Shown here: positions 35,636 to 43,915 of the stretch, in pieces | Numbering within the stretch: the stretch's first letter is position 1 | Layout: each line of letters starts with the position of its first letter | Assembly: GCA_020073245.1 (NCBI GenBank) | Contig: JAIQFQ010000003.1 | Span: 1-64,000, forward strand | Direction of reading: 5' to 3' | DNA length: 64,000 nucleotides | Origin: Terriglobia bacterium | GTDB taxonomy: Bacteria > Acidobacteriota > Thermoanaerobaculia > Thermoanaerobaculales > Thermoanaerobaculaceae | Made by a program: the position numbers and the translations under genes | The notes under the pieces: model-generated | Told to the model about the DNA's origin: nothing | The model's input: the letters and a program-made list of their open reading frames with translations, nothing else | The model's database searches: none

Positions 35636-36928
35636 TCACGACCGATAGCCCTGCGGTACGTAAGCCGGCAACATCTTGTCTGCAAACACCGGCTTGAGCC
35701 TGGCGAACCTCTGCAGGCCCCCGACGAGCGGCACGCTCGGCCAGTCGCTCCCCACCAGCGGGAGCGCGTAGTCCACAAACTCCTCCGTGACGTCGGTGCG
35801 CGAAGGCGCGATCCACGCTGCCGGGAACGACCTCTCGGAGTTCGCGACGGCCCGAAGCGGCACCCTGTCGTACCGGACGCGGTAGCCGGGCCCGGGCTCG
35901 CGCAGGATCGTCGCCATGTACCCGGAGCCGTGCTCGACCGCTATCGAGACCGCCTGACACCCGACGAGGTAGGCCTCCTCGAGGTCCACCGTGGAAGCAT
36001 GAATGATGCTGCCTCTCTGGTCGGTGCCTGGGACGTTGCCCCGCGCCAGTCCCAGGCAGGCGAGCCCTGCCCCGTTGAGATGGTTGACGACGACCTGCGC
36101 GACCGTCGTCTCGCTCGATGAGAACGTGGTGTGCCCGAAGGCATCCTTCCGCTCGCCGATCTCTCCGACGTCAAAACCTTCGCTCACCACGACCAGCGCC
36201 CTCCCGCGCTGCTTGAGCGTATCGTTCACCCTGTCGGCCAACGCCTCGAGCGTGAGCCCCGACTCGCGTAGGAGAATCAGCAAAGGCATCCGACGCTCGG
36301 GGTCCGCGAGGCGAGCGGCGGCCGGGATGAAGCCGATCTTCCGGCCCATCGCCTGCATCACGAGCACCGGGTCGGATGGGCAGGAGCCGGCGTTCTCCTC
36401 GTCGGCGTTCTGGACGGCCAACGCCCAGTACCGGGCCACACTGCCGTAGCCGGGTGTGTGGTCGATGAGCCGGAACTCGGTGTCCCCGACGTCGTTGTCT
36501 ATGGTCTTGGGCACACCGGTGGCCACGAGCTCCACCCCTCTCTCGTGAGCCAGCTGGGCGACCTTGGCCGCGGTGTCCATCGAGTCGTTGCCGCCTATGT
36601 AGAAGAGGTAGCCGACGTCGTGGGCCTTGAGGACCTCGATGGCCCGCTCGAAGTCCTCCTCCTGCGCCTTCCTCAGCTTGTAGCGGCAGGTTCCGATCGA
36701 ACCGGCGGCCGGAGTTGTCCGGAGAAGGGCGATCTCCTCATGGTCCTGCGCCGAGAGGTTCAGCAGCTCCTCGCGAAGGATCCCCTCGATGCCGTGCACG
36801 CCCGCATACACGGCGCCGAAGCGCTCACGCAGCTCGCGGCACGACTCGACCACGCCACGCAGCGTGTTGTTGATCACCGGTGTCGGACCGCCTGACTGCG
36901 CAACGACGACGTTTGGTGGTTTGCTCAT
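35636..36928 (-). CDS. 6-phosphofructokinase, pyrophosphate-type
   Basis: The 430-residue protein is a group-A phosphofructokinase. Its phosphoryl-donor site reads GGNDSMD rather than the GGDGS of ATP enzymes, and its following loop is PKTIDND rather than PGTIDND. Asp and Lys at these two places mark PPi-dependent enzymes, which phosphorylate fructose 6-phosphate reversibly. QSGGPTPVINN opens the donor domain and PGYGSVARY the substrate domain. Placed after 6-phosphogluconate dehydrogenase in the inositol locus, it could join pentose-phosphate output to glycolysis or work in reverse toward F6P. ATG 36928; gap to gnd 25 bases. Confidence 0.88.
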   Translation of the reverse strand: MSKPPNVVVAQSGGPTPVINNTLRGVVESCRELRERFGAVYAGVHGIEGILREELLNLSAQDHEEIALLRTTPAAGSIGTCRYKLRKAQEEDFERAIEVLKAHDVGYLFYIGGNDSMDTAAKVAQLAHERGVELVATGVPKTIDNDVGDTEFRLIDHTPGYGSVARYWALAVQNADEENAGSCPSDPVLVMQAMGRKIGFIPAAARLADPERRMPLLILLRESGLTLEALADRVNDTLKQRGRALVVVSEGFDVGEIGERKDAFGHTTFSSSETTVAQVVVNHLNGAGLACLGLARGNVPGTDQRGSIIHASTVDLEEAYLVGCQAVSIAVEHGSGYMATILREPGPGYRVRYDRVPLRAVANSERSFPAAWIAPSRTDVTEEFVDYALPLVGSDWPSVPLVGGLQRFARLKPVFADKMLPAYVPQGYRS

Positions 36929-36953
36929 GTCACCCCCGACGGCAGCCCGCGTC

Positions 36954-38411
36954 CTACGCCTTGTAGGTCGTCGACGTCACGGCGCCGCCGTGCCCGGTCC
37001 AGTTGGTGTGGAAGAACCTGCCACGTGGTTGGTCCACACGCTCGTAGGTATGCGCGCCGAAGTAGTCACGCTGCGCCTGGATCAGGTTGGCAGGCAGGCG
37101 CTCGTGGCGGTACCCGTCGAAGAACGCGAGGGCGCTGGCCGTCGCCGGAACCGGGATCCCGATTTCGACCGCTCTCGCGACCACCCGACGCCACGCCGGC
37201 TGCGCAGCCTCCACCTGGCCCCTGAAGTACGGGTCGAGGAGGAGGTTGCGGAGGGAGGGATCGCGGTCGAACGCCTCCTTGATCTTGCCCAGGAACACCG
37301 ACCGGATGATGCATCCGCCGCGCCACATCAGGGCGATCCCTCCGTAGTTGAGGTTCCAGCCGTACTCGGCTGCTGCCGCGCGCATCAGCATGTACCCCTG
37401 CGCGTAGGAGGCGATCTTCGCGGCATACAAGGCATGGTGGAGGTCATCGACGAAAGCCCAACGGTCCTCGGGAACCGTGTGCGCGCCCTGTGGCCCCCGC
37501 AATACCTTGGCCGCGGCCATACGCTCGTCCTTCAGCGCCGAGAGCGACCGCGCGAGCACCGCCTCGGCAATCAGGGTCAGCGGTATGCCCATGTCCAGCG
37601 CCGAGATCACCGTCCACTTCCCGGTGCCCTTCTGCCCGGCGGCGTCCAGGATCTTCTCGAGCACCGGCTCACCGTCCTGGCCCCTGAAGGCGAGGATGTT
37701 GGCCGTGATCTCGATCAGGTAGGAGTTGAGGTCGCCCCGATTCCATTCGGCGAACACGCGGTGCATCTCATCCGGGCTCAAGCCCAGGCCTTCGTTCATC
37801 AGGTGGTAGGCCTCGGAGATCAGCTGCATGTCGCCGTACTCGATCCCGTTGTGAACCATCTTCACGAAGTGACCGGCGCCGCTCTCGCCCACCCAGTCGC
37901 AGCACGGCGACCCGTCCTCCACCTTGGCGGCCACGGCCTGGAAGATCGGCTTCACGTGGGGCCAGGCCGCAGGCGACCCGCCCGGCATGATGGACGGACC
38001 GTGGCGTGCCCCTTCCTCGCCCCCGGACACGCCGGTACCGATGTAGAGCAACCCCTTGGACTGGACCAACGCGGCGCGCCGCATGGTGTCCTGGTAGTTG
38101 GAGTTGCCGCCGTCGATAATGATGTCCCCCTGCTGCAAGAGGGGCACGAGGCGCTCGATGAAGGCATCCACGGGCGCGCCTGCCTTGACGAGTAGCATCA
38201 CTCGACGTGGGCGCTCAAGGACGCTCACCAACTCCTCGAGCGAGTGCGTTCCGATCACCCGGGTCCCCTTGGCGTTACCTTTGACGAATTCGTCCACGGT
38301 CGAGACGGTGCGATTGAAGACGGCCACCCGGAACCCGTGGTCGTCCATGTTCAAGACGAGGTTCTGTCCCATCACCGCCAGTCCGATGAGGCCGATGTCT
38401 GCCTTCTCCAT
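36954..38411 (-). CDS. gnd: 6-phosphogluconate dehydrogenase, decarboxylating
   Basis: Gnd converts 6-phosphogluconate to ribulose 5-phosphate, CO2 and NADPH. The 485-residue protein is the long form. It has the Rossmann start GLAVMGQNLVLN, the catalytic-loop GVSGGEEGARHGPSIMPGG, HNGIEYGDMQLI and the C-terminal HTYERVDQPRGRFFHTNW that contacts the phosphate. The sequence is complete. Its position between a LarA-family gene and a PPi-type phosphofructokinase, at the end of an inositol-catabolic run, is unusual and central to the interpretation of the locus. ATG 38411; 40 bases after the LarA gene. Confidence 0.95.
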   Translation of the reverse strand: MEKADIGLIGLAVMGQNLVLNMDDHGFRVAVFNRTVSTVDEFVKGNAKGTRVIGTHSLEELVSVLERPRRVMLLVKAGAPVDAFIERLVPLLQQGDIIIDGGNSNYQDTMRRAALVQSKGLLYIGTGVSGGEEGARHGPSIMPGGSPAAWPHVKPIFQAVAAKVEDGSPCCDWVGESGAGHFVKMVHNGIEYGDMQLISEAYHLMNEGLGLSPDEMHRVFAEWNRGDLNSYLIEITANILAFRGQDGEPVLEKILDAAGQKGTGKWTVISALDMGIPLTLIAEAVLARSLSALKDERMAAAKVLRGPQGAHTVPEDRWAFVDDLHHALYAAKIASYAQGYMLMRAAAAEYGWNLNYGGIALMWRGGCIIRSVFLGKIKEAFDRDPSLRNLLLDPYFRGQVEAAQPAWRRVVARAVEIGIPVPATASALAFFDGYRHERLPANLIQAQRDYFGAHTYERVDQPRGRFFHTNWTGHGGAVTSTTYKA

Positions 38412-38451
38412 CGTTCCATTCCTCCCCGCCGAGCCAGCCCTCGCAGGGCGG

Positions 38452-39717
38452 CTACACGGTCTCCACCTTGTACAGGATCTCGCCGGCCCTTCTCACGAGC
38501 AGGACTCCCTCGTGTTCGCGGTTCGCCCACGCTTCGGGGACTACCGTTTTCGGGTCCAGGTAGCCGAGACCGATCCGCTCGCACCGATCGCGCGGGATCC
38601 CGGTGGCCAGCGTCACCCGAATCCGCGGCCGCTCGACACCGCCCTCGAAGGTACCGGCACCCCGCAGGTGCGTCGAGTGGGCCAGGACACCCCAGGGGTA
38701 GTGCTTGAAGCGGTCCCACTGTGCGAGGAAGTAATCGCGCACGTGGTACCCGATCTCCTCGATGTTTCTTCCATGAACGTACGACACCTCGGTGAGGTGG
38801 GGGGCGAAGATCACCACCTCACCGCCGTCAGCGATGGCGGGCTCCAGCTTGTACATTCCCTTCGCCGCGGTCCACAGGTCGGCGTACATCTCCGGGATGA
38901 CCGAGAGGACGCGCTGGTACGCCCTTTCGACCCGGATGATGTTGAGTTTCTCCGAGAGCGCAGCGGCCGCTCGCCAAGCCTCTTCCATCGTGCCGACGAA
39001 CAACCCGTGCAGCGAGTTGTGGTGCATCACCAGCGCAACGCACAGCCGGGGCGTCGGGATGAATGACGCGGCTCGGTCGATCAGCCGGCGGACCGGCGTG
39101 TTCGCCACGCCGATGATCTCCCGGCTGGTGAGCAGCGCGCCCAGCCAGTGCGTCACGTTGATGACCTCGGCGCCGGCGACACCGGGGAAGAAGTACTTGT
39201 TCCCGCCCGAGAAACCGACCACCTCGTGCGGGAACACCGGACCGCACACGATGATCTGGTCGTACTGCGACCGCCCATCGGGTGAGCCCACGAGCCGGTT
39301 GAGCCGGACCGGGACGTCGAGTTCGAGCCGACCCCCGCTCAGCGTCGCGATTTCGGCGGCGCTCACCTTGCCCAACGTGACGAACGTTTCCGGCAGATCC
39401 CAGCGGTGGTTGAAGACCCGCGACGTCCCGGCTTCTCCGCCGTGCACCGGCACGCCAAGAAGCCTGCCGAGCGCCGCGTCGTCCATCGGTTGATGGGTGC
39501 CAAGAGCCGCGAGGTAGTCGAGTGCCGCGACCTTCGGCCCCAGCAGCTCGTCGAGCACCGTGCGGAGGAGCGCCACAGGGGCGGTGCGGGTGCCGTCGGG
39601 AACGATCACGAGCACCCGGTGACCGGCCAGGTTGACTCTTGCAAGAGCCTCGGCCATCAGGCCATGGACCTCGGCCTCCGTCAGAGGGTGTTCGCGAGCG
39701 CTCTTGCCGACGAGCAT
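38452..39717 (-). CDS. LarA-family nickel-pincer racemase/epimerase, proposed D-gluconate/D-mannonate 2-epimerase
   Basis: The 421-residue protein matches the LarA (DUF2088) family over its length: VLVIVPDGTRTAP, LGTHQPM, VVGFSGGNKYFFPGVAG, and late histidines. Members use the nickel-pincer nucleotide (NPN) cofactor, bound to a lysine, to racemise 2-hydroxy acids; the Lys of GGNK is the expected anchor. LarA itself makes D- and L-lactate, and other family members include malate and D-gluconate 2-epimerases. Neighbours Gnd and the mannonate-forming SDR point to gluconate/mannonate interconversion (inference). LarB, LarC and LarE, which build the cofactor, are not here. ATG 39717; 8 bases after the HAD gene. 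Confidence 0.75.
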   Translation of the reverse strand: MLVGKSAREHPLTEAEVHGLMAEALARVNLAGHRVLVIVPDGTRTAPVALLRTVLDELLGPKVAALDYLAALGTHQPMDDAALGRLLGVPVHGGEAGTSRVFNHRWDLPETFVTLGKVSAAEIATLSGGRLELDVPVRLNRLVGSPDGRSQYDQIIVCGPVFPHEVVGFSGGNKYFFPGVAGAEVINVTHWLGALLTSREIIGVANTPVRRLIDRAASFIPTPRLCVALVMHHNSLHGLFVGTMEEAWRAAAALSEKLNIIRVERAYQRVLSVIPEMYADLWTAAKGMYKLEPAIADGGEVVIFAPHLTEVSYVHGRNIEEIGYHVRDYFLAQWDRFKHYPWGVLAHSTHLRGAGTFEGGVERPRIRVTLATGIPRDRCERIGLGYLDPKTVVPEAWANREHEGVLLVRRAGEILYKVETV

Positions 39718-39725
39718 GGTGCCCT

Positions 39726-40676
39726 TCAGACTTCCCCGGAGGCCCTACCCAACGCGGCGCGAGCGGAGGATTCGTCAGCGCCGAGCCAGGGCGGCACCTC
39801 CGGCAGGAGCGCCTCGAACTCGGCAATCAACGCCGCCTCGTACGCCCCGGCGTAGGTGCCCCGGAGGAACCTGTTCATCGCCTCGTCGTGGAACCGCTGC
39901 CACGAGGTCTCCTCACGGCCCGGGTTGATGGGGTAGAAGAACGCACGGTTCGCGCGGGCCGCCGCCATGTCCCCAGGGGCGTCGCCAATCATGAGGACGT
40001 GCTGGGGTGCGTACTTGGCGCCAGACGCCAGCTCGAGATGCAGAGACTTGCTGCCCATCTCCTGTCCCGCGATGACCCGCACGTGGCGGTCGAGATCGTG
40101 CTCCTGCCACTCCCTGCTCAATGCCTCGACCGGGGTCGCCGAGACCACGATCATGTCGGCCTTCTTGGCCAGGGCCCACAGGCTCTCCCGCACGAACGGG
40201 AACGGAGGCACGCCGTGGACCATATCCGCGACGGCCGCGTTCACCGCGGTCGTCCATGCCAGCGCCGTCTCGAGCTCCGGACCGGGGTGTCGGGCCATGT
40301 ACGCCCGCAGTCCGTCGTTGCTCTTGGGAAAGTCGTTGTCGGCGATGAACTCGCGCAGCTTGGTGGCGGGCGGAGGCTCGAAACCGCGTGCTTTCACCTC
40401 CGGCCGTTCGCGCAGCAGGTCGAAAACCATGACCAGCGCCGGCCACCGGTTGATGCCTCGCCATCTGGAGTAGAGGTTCACGAACTCCGCAGCCTCCCGT
40501 GCATACTTGGACACGGGCTGCAGGCCCCAGTGCTTGATGATGTTGGGGATGAAGCACTCTTTGTGCTTGATCTCCATCGTGTCGAAGGCACAACCGTCGG
40601 AATCGATGCCCGCGAAGAACCGATGCTGCGGTTCGAGCTCCGCCAGCACGCGGGCCGCATCCGGGTAGGTGCTCAT
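39726..40676 (-). CDS. HAD-superfamily hydrolase, substrate unknown
   Basis: The 316-residue protein has the HAD signature: motif I GIDSDGCAFD (two Asp, nucleophile and acid), motif II VVSATPVEA (Ser), motif III Lys in GSKSLHL and motif IV MIGDAPGD. A large helical cap sits between motifs I and II (about residues 35-170), longer than in most sugar phosphatases. It could be a phosphatase of a sugar-acid or inositol phosphate. It lies 12 bases after the SDR gene and 8 before the LarA gene, so it belongs to the run, but no specific role is seen. Confidence 0.75.
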   Translation of the reverse strand: MSTYPDAARVLAELEPQHRFFAGIDSDGCAFDTMEIKHKECFIPNIIKHWGLQPVSKYAREAAEFVNLYSRWRGINRWPALVMVFDLLRERPEVKARGFEPPPATKLREFIADNDFPKSNDGLRAYMARHPGPELETALAWTTAVNAAVADMVHGVPPFPFVRESLWALAKKADMIVVSATPVEALSREWQEHDLDRHVRVIAGQEMGSKSLHLELASGAKYAPQHVLMIGDAPGDMAAARANRAFFYPINPGREETSWQRFHDEAMNRFLRGTYAGAYEAALIAEFEALLPEVPPWLGADESSARAALGRASGEV

Positions 40677-40688
40677 CGCCCCCTCCTC

Positions 40689-41522
40689 TCACACCCCGCT
40701 GAATGCCGAAAACCCGCCGTCCACGGGCACCACGACACCGGTCACGAACGAGGCCGCGGGAGAAAGCAACCACAGCGCCGTTCCCAGCAGGTCCTCGGGC
40801 TGTCCAAACCGGCCCATCGGAGTGTGCTCGATGATGGTGCTGCCGCGCGGGGTCAACTCGCCGGTCGACGTGTCGGTCAGGAGGAACCGGTTCTGGTCAG
40901 TGAGGAAGAACCCGGGAGCGATTGCGTTGACTCGGATCTGCGGCGAATACTCGCGCGCCATGTGAACTGCCAGCCATTGGGTGAAGTTGGCCACCGCCGC
41001 TTTGGCGGCGGAGTATGCCGGGATCCGGGTCAGTGGTCTGAACGCGTTCATTGAGCACACGTTGAGGACCACACCCCGCTGGCGCTCGGCCATTCCGCGA
41101 CCGAACGCCTGGCAGGGCAGGATGGTCCCGAGGACGTTCAGGTCGGCCACGAAACGGAGCGCCTCCTCGGGTAGATCGAAGAACGACCGCTCCGGGCCCG
41201 TGGTGGCCGAGGGGCTGTTGCCCCCCGCCGCGTTGATCAGGGTGTCGACGGGGCCGAGTTCGTCGAGCACCGTCTTTTCCGCCGCCACCAGCGAAGGCCG
41301 GCTCAGGACATCACATTGGACGACGATCGAGCGGCCGGGGCCACGGTCGAGGCGTTCCCTGAAACGATCGATGCCGGTCGGCTGCAAATCAAGGACCGCC
41401 ACGTTGGCTCCACACGAGACCAGCGCGACCGCAATCTCGCCACCGAGCACACCCGCGCCGCCCGTGACGACCGCGGTCCGCCCCGCCAGGTTGTACCACC
41501 CCGCAACGAAGTTCGCGTCCAC
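40689..41522 (-). CDS. SDR-family D-mannonate oxidoreductase (fructuronate reductase type)
   Basis: The 277-residue short-chain dehydrogenase has TGGAGVLGGE (NAD(P)-binding), NAAGGNSP, SMNAF and the YSAAK catalytic pair. The C-terminal PVDGGFSAFSGV resembles SDR-type D-mannonate oxidoreductases, which reduce D-fructuronate to D-mannonate. This class is unrelated to the polyol dehydrogenase-type UxuB of E. coli. Its position after UxaE, which makes fructuronate, supports the role. GTG 41522 was chosen because GGAAGGGAG lies six bases upstream; the track start at 41567 lacks such a site. Confidence 0.78.
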   Translation of the reverse strand: MDANFVAGWYNLAGRTAVVTGGAGVLGGEIAVALVSCGANVAVLDLQPTGIDRFRERLDRGPGRSIVVQCDVLSRPSLVAAEKTVLDELGPVDTLINAAGGNSPSATTGPERSFFDLPEEALRFVADLNVLGTILPCQAFGRGMAERQRGVVLNVCSMNAFRPLTRIPAYSAAKAAVANFTQWLAVHMAREYSPQIRVNAIAPGFFLTDQNRFLLTDTSTGELTPRGSTIIEHTPMGRFGQPEDLLGTALWLLSPAASFVTGVVVPVDGGFSAFSGV

Positions 41523-41579
41523 CTGACTCCCTTCCGCCACGCCTCTTGATCTCCTCGAGAAGCTCACCGCACCACGACC

Positions 41580-43064
41580 TCAGCTCAACAGCGGCGCCAA
41601 GTGCCGCCTGAAGTGCGCTTCCAGCACGGTCGCGTAGATCTCCTCATTCTTCCTCAGGGTCTCCCGAAGCCTGTCACCGAACCTGTCCAGCACGGAGCCA
41701 AACGTCACGTGCATGACCTGCCGAGCATCGAACTTTTCCAACAGGAGCGGCAGATCCGCGCTCTTCACCGAATCGACGCTCGGGACCCTCGCCAGGGTGG
41801 CCGACACATGGTAGGTCATCCGATCGTGCTCGTAGCGTTCCCTGGCGTACGTCAGGATCTCCCGGAACAGCTCCCCGTCCACGCGCGCCGTCGCCCGCAG
41901 GGCCTCGAGGTAGCTGGTGCCGGCGGTCTTCACGTGGACCAAGGGCCCGCCGAGGCCCATAGATGAGCCATCCGTCAACCGCGCGGCGACCGGGTAGACG
42001 CTGAACTTGTCCGAACCCGAGTGCAGGCTCAGCTTGTATGGCCCGAGAACTCGCGACACCGCGGCGTGCCGGGCAAATTCAGCAGAGAACACGCCCAGAT
42101 CACCGATGTAGTCCACGCCCTTCTCGAAACGCCCCACGAACCGAGGGGCCAGGCTCACCCACCGCACCCCGAGACGTCGCAGCTCCCGGGCGATGTAGAC
42201 GTGCTCTGCGACCGTCGTGGAGTTCGAGGTCTCGTCCACGGAAACCTCCAGCTCGAAGGCGCGGTCTCCGAGCCGGGACACGATGTGCCGGTACATCGCG
42301 ACGGTGTGGGCGACGGCGCGGCCGTACTTGACGGCCCCACGCCACAGCTGCTCGGTGTCGATGTTCAAGGCCGAACCCTCGAGATCGAAGGGCTCGGAGA
42401 GGTAGCGCCGCTTGAGGTCACCCAAGCTGTCCTCGAGAGCGTCCCACGGCAGCGCTCGGACTCTGGCCTCAAGGGCGGCCGGCGGCAGGTCGTGCGCCTT
42501 GTCGTCCACGTGCGTGCCGGGATCGATGGTGAAGAACGTGTACCCCGCAGCGGCGAAGTCGTCCACATCCGTGGGTGTCTTGAGGTGGTCGGCATCCGCG
42601 CCCCATGGTTCGCGCCACCCCTCCTGGAAGAGACCCCAGGTGGCGTCGTCGAGCACCTCTTGCGGTGTCCGGCCGGTGCGGGCGTTCTCGCGCACTGACT
42701 GCTGGGCGAATACCCCGGCGATCTTCCCCTCGCCGCCGGGGAACTGGCGGATTGCCCGCGCATGCCCGGGTGTCGCCAGCCCAAGGCGATCCCCGAAGCC
42801 GACCGACGTTCTGAGGCCGAGCGGAACGGGGCGAAGCCACGGCAGCCGCGCACGCAGGGCAGCGGCGTTGGCGCGGTTCAGCGGGCACAGCAGTTCCCCC
42901 CGCGGTCCAGGCCCCGTGCCCTCGAACCCCCGGCTCTCACCGCGGACCACGAGCACCTTGGATTGACCGTCCTCATTTGCCGCCAGGCAAAACGTGGTGC
43001 CCGCCACCTCCACCATCGAGTGTGGACGAACCGCCCAACCTGGCAGCGCCTCTGGACCGGCCAT
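41580..43064 (-). CDS. uxaE: tagaturonate epimerase
   Basis: The 494-residue protein resembles UxaE, which converts D-tagaturonate to D-fructuronate and was first known in Thermotoga. Landmarks are HLKTPTDVDDFAAAGYTFFT, IDPGTHVDDK, VSVDETSNSTTVAEHVYIA, VSLAPRFVGRFEKGVDYIGD and KLSLHSGSDKFSVYP. It lacks resemblance to UxuA or UxaC. In the locus it receives tagaturonate from IolO and hands fructuronate to the SDR. ATG 43064 follows GAGAGGGG; the ORF track extension to 43700 runs antisense over iolO and is not real. Confidence 0.85.
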   Translation of the reverse strand: MAGPEALPGWAVRPHSMVEVAGTTFCLAANEDGQSKVLVVRGESRGFEGTGPGPRGELLCPLNRANAAALRARLPWLRPVPLGLRTSVGFGDRLGLATPGHARAIRQFPGGEGKIAGVFAQQSVRENARTGRTPQEVLDDATWGLFQEGWREPWGADADHLKTPTDVDDFAAAGYTFFTIDPGTHVDDKAHDLPPAALEARVRALPWDALEDSLGDLKRRYLSEPFDLEGSALNIDTEQLWRGAVKYGRAVAHTVAMYRHIVSRLGDRAFELEVSVDETSNSTTVAEHVYIARELRRLGVRWVSLAPRFVGRFEKGVDYIGDLGVFSAEFARHAAVSRVLGPYKLSLHSGSDKFSVYPVAARLTDGSSMGLGGPLVHVKTAGTSYLEALRATARVDGELFREILTYARERYEHDRMTYHVSATLARVPSVDSVKSADLPLLLEKFDARQVMHVTFGSVLDRFGDRLRETLRKNEEIYATVLEAHFRRHLAPLLS

Positions 43065-43111
43065 CAGTTCCGCCCCTCTCGAGGGTCGCGCGCCGACCGC
43101 GACCGTTCTCC

Positions 43112-43915
43112 TCAGAGCCTCCTCAGGTACGTGATGCTCCGCTGCGCTGCCGTGTCGGCATCCGGCAGCGGCCTGAATTCCCCGGAGACGAAACCTCGGT
43201 AGCCCGTGGCCGCGAGCGTGTCCAGAATCGCCTTGAAATCGAGGTGGCCGGCGCCGGGATACCACCGGTTGGAGTCGGCCACGTGGAAGTGGAAGATGCG
43301 CTCGCCGCACGCCCGGATGCTGTCCGCGATTGCCGGTTCCTCGATGTTCATGTGAAAGGTGTCCAGGAGAAGCCCGAAGTTGTCTGCACCTATTCGATCT
43401 GCAAGATGAAGTCCCTCGGCGACCGTATGAACGAGATCCGTCTCGTACCGGTTCATCGGCTCGAGGGCGAACCTCACCCCGGTTCCGGCGGCCGCAGCCG
43501 CACACTGCTTGATTGCCTCGACGAGGTACTCCATCGAGCGCTCGTGAGTCTGCCCGGGCGGCGTGATCCCCCGGATCAGACCGATGATGATGACCGCGTT
43601 GAGGCGCGTCGCCAGCGGGATGTGGCTCCAGATCCGCTCGATGGCCGCCTCCCGCACCGCGGGGATATCGCTCGTGAACGACAGCTTCTCTTCGCCCCAC
43701 GCTTGACCGGTGCCGATGGCGGGCACGACCAGGCCGTGCCCGCCCACAACCCGTTCGAGCTCACCGACCTCGACCAGGCGCGGATCGCGAATCGCAAGCT
43801 CGACGCCGTCGTACCCCCACCCGGCGATCTTGGCCACGTTCGCCTCGAAGTCGCCCTTAAGCGCCACCGCGTCGAAGCTGGCGGCGTGGGTTGAGAGGAC
43901 GACGCTGAGCTTCAT
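43112..43915 (-). CDS. iolO: 5-keto-L-gluconate epimerase (IolO)
   Basis: The 267-residue TIM-barrel protein aligns from its first residue with Thermotoga IolO, which converts 5-keto-L-gluconate to D-tagaturonate in inositol catabolism. I recognise the start MKLSVVLSTHAASFDAVALK, AIGTGQAW, LVIIGL-type strand IIIGLIRG, EPMNRYETD, LLDTFHMNIEE, FHVADSNRW and the final SGEFRPLP. The metal ligands expected of the sugar-isomerase family (Glu in EPMN, Asp/His in LDTFH, His in FHFH and Glu in SGEF) are present. Its ATG overlaps the iolN stop (ATGA). Confidence in family is high; activity is from homology. Confidence 0.9.
   Translation of the reverse strand: MKLSVVLSTHAASFDAVALKGDFEANVAKIAGWGYDGVELAIRDPRLVEVGELERVVGGHGLVVPAIGTGQAWGEEKLSFTSDIPAVREAAIERIWSHIPLATRLNAVIIIGLIRGITPPGQTHERSMEYLVEAIKQCAAAAAGTGVRFALEPMNRYETDLVHTVAEGLHLADRIGADNFGLLLDTFHMNIEEPAIADSIRACGERIFHFHVADSNRWYPGAGHLDFKAILDTLAATGYRGFVSGEFRPLPDADTAAQRSITYLRRL

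Noticed and set aside
35601-35960. N-terminal extension of the metallophosphoesterase ORF
   Set aside because: It overlaps the phosphofructokinase gene in another frame and lies upstream of a clear signal peptide.
36003-36895. Plus-strand ORFs in the phosphofructokinase/gnd region
   Set aside because: Antisense shadows of two enzymes with complete catalytic motifs.
40689-41522. SDR considered as classical 2-deoxy-gluconate or gluconate 5-dehydrogenase
   Set aside because: The C-terminal PVDGGFSAFSGV pattern and position directly after UxaE fit the mannonate oxidoreductase type better, although general SDR similarity leaves some doubt.
43065-43700. N-terminal extension of the UxaE ORF
   Set aside because: It reads antisense over iolO, has no domain, and the real start has a good ribosome-binding site at 43064.
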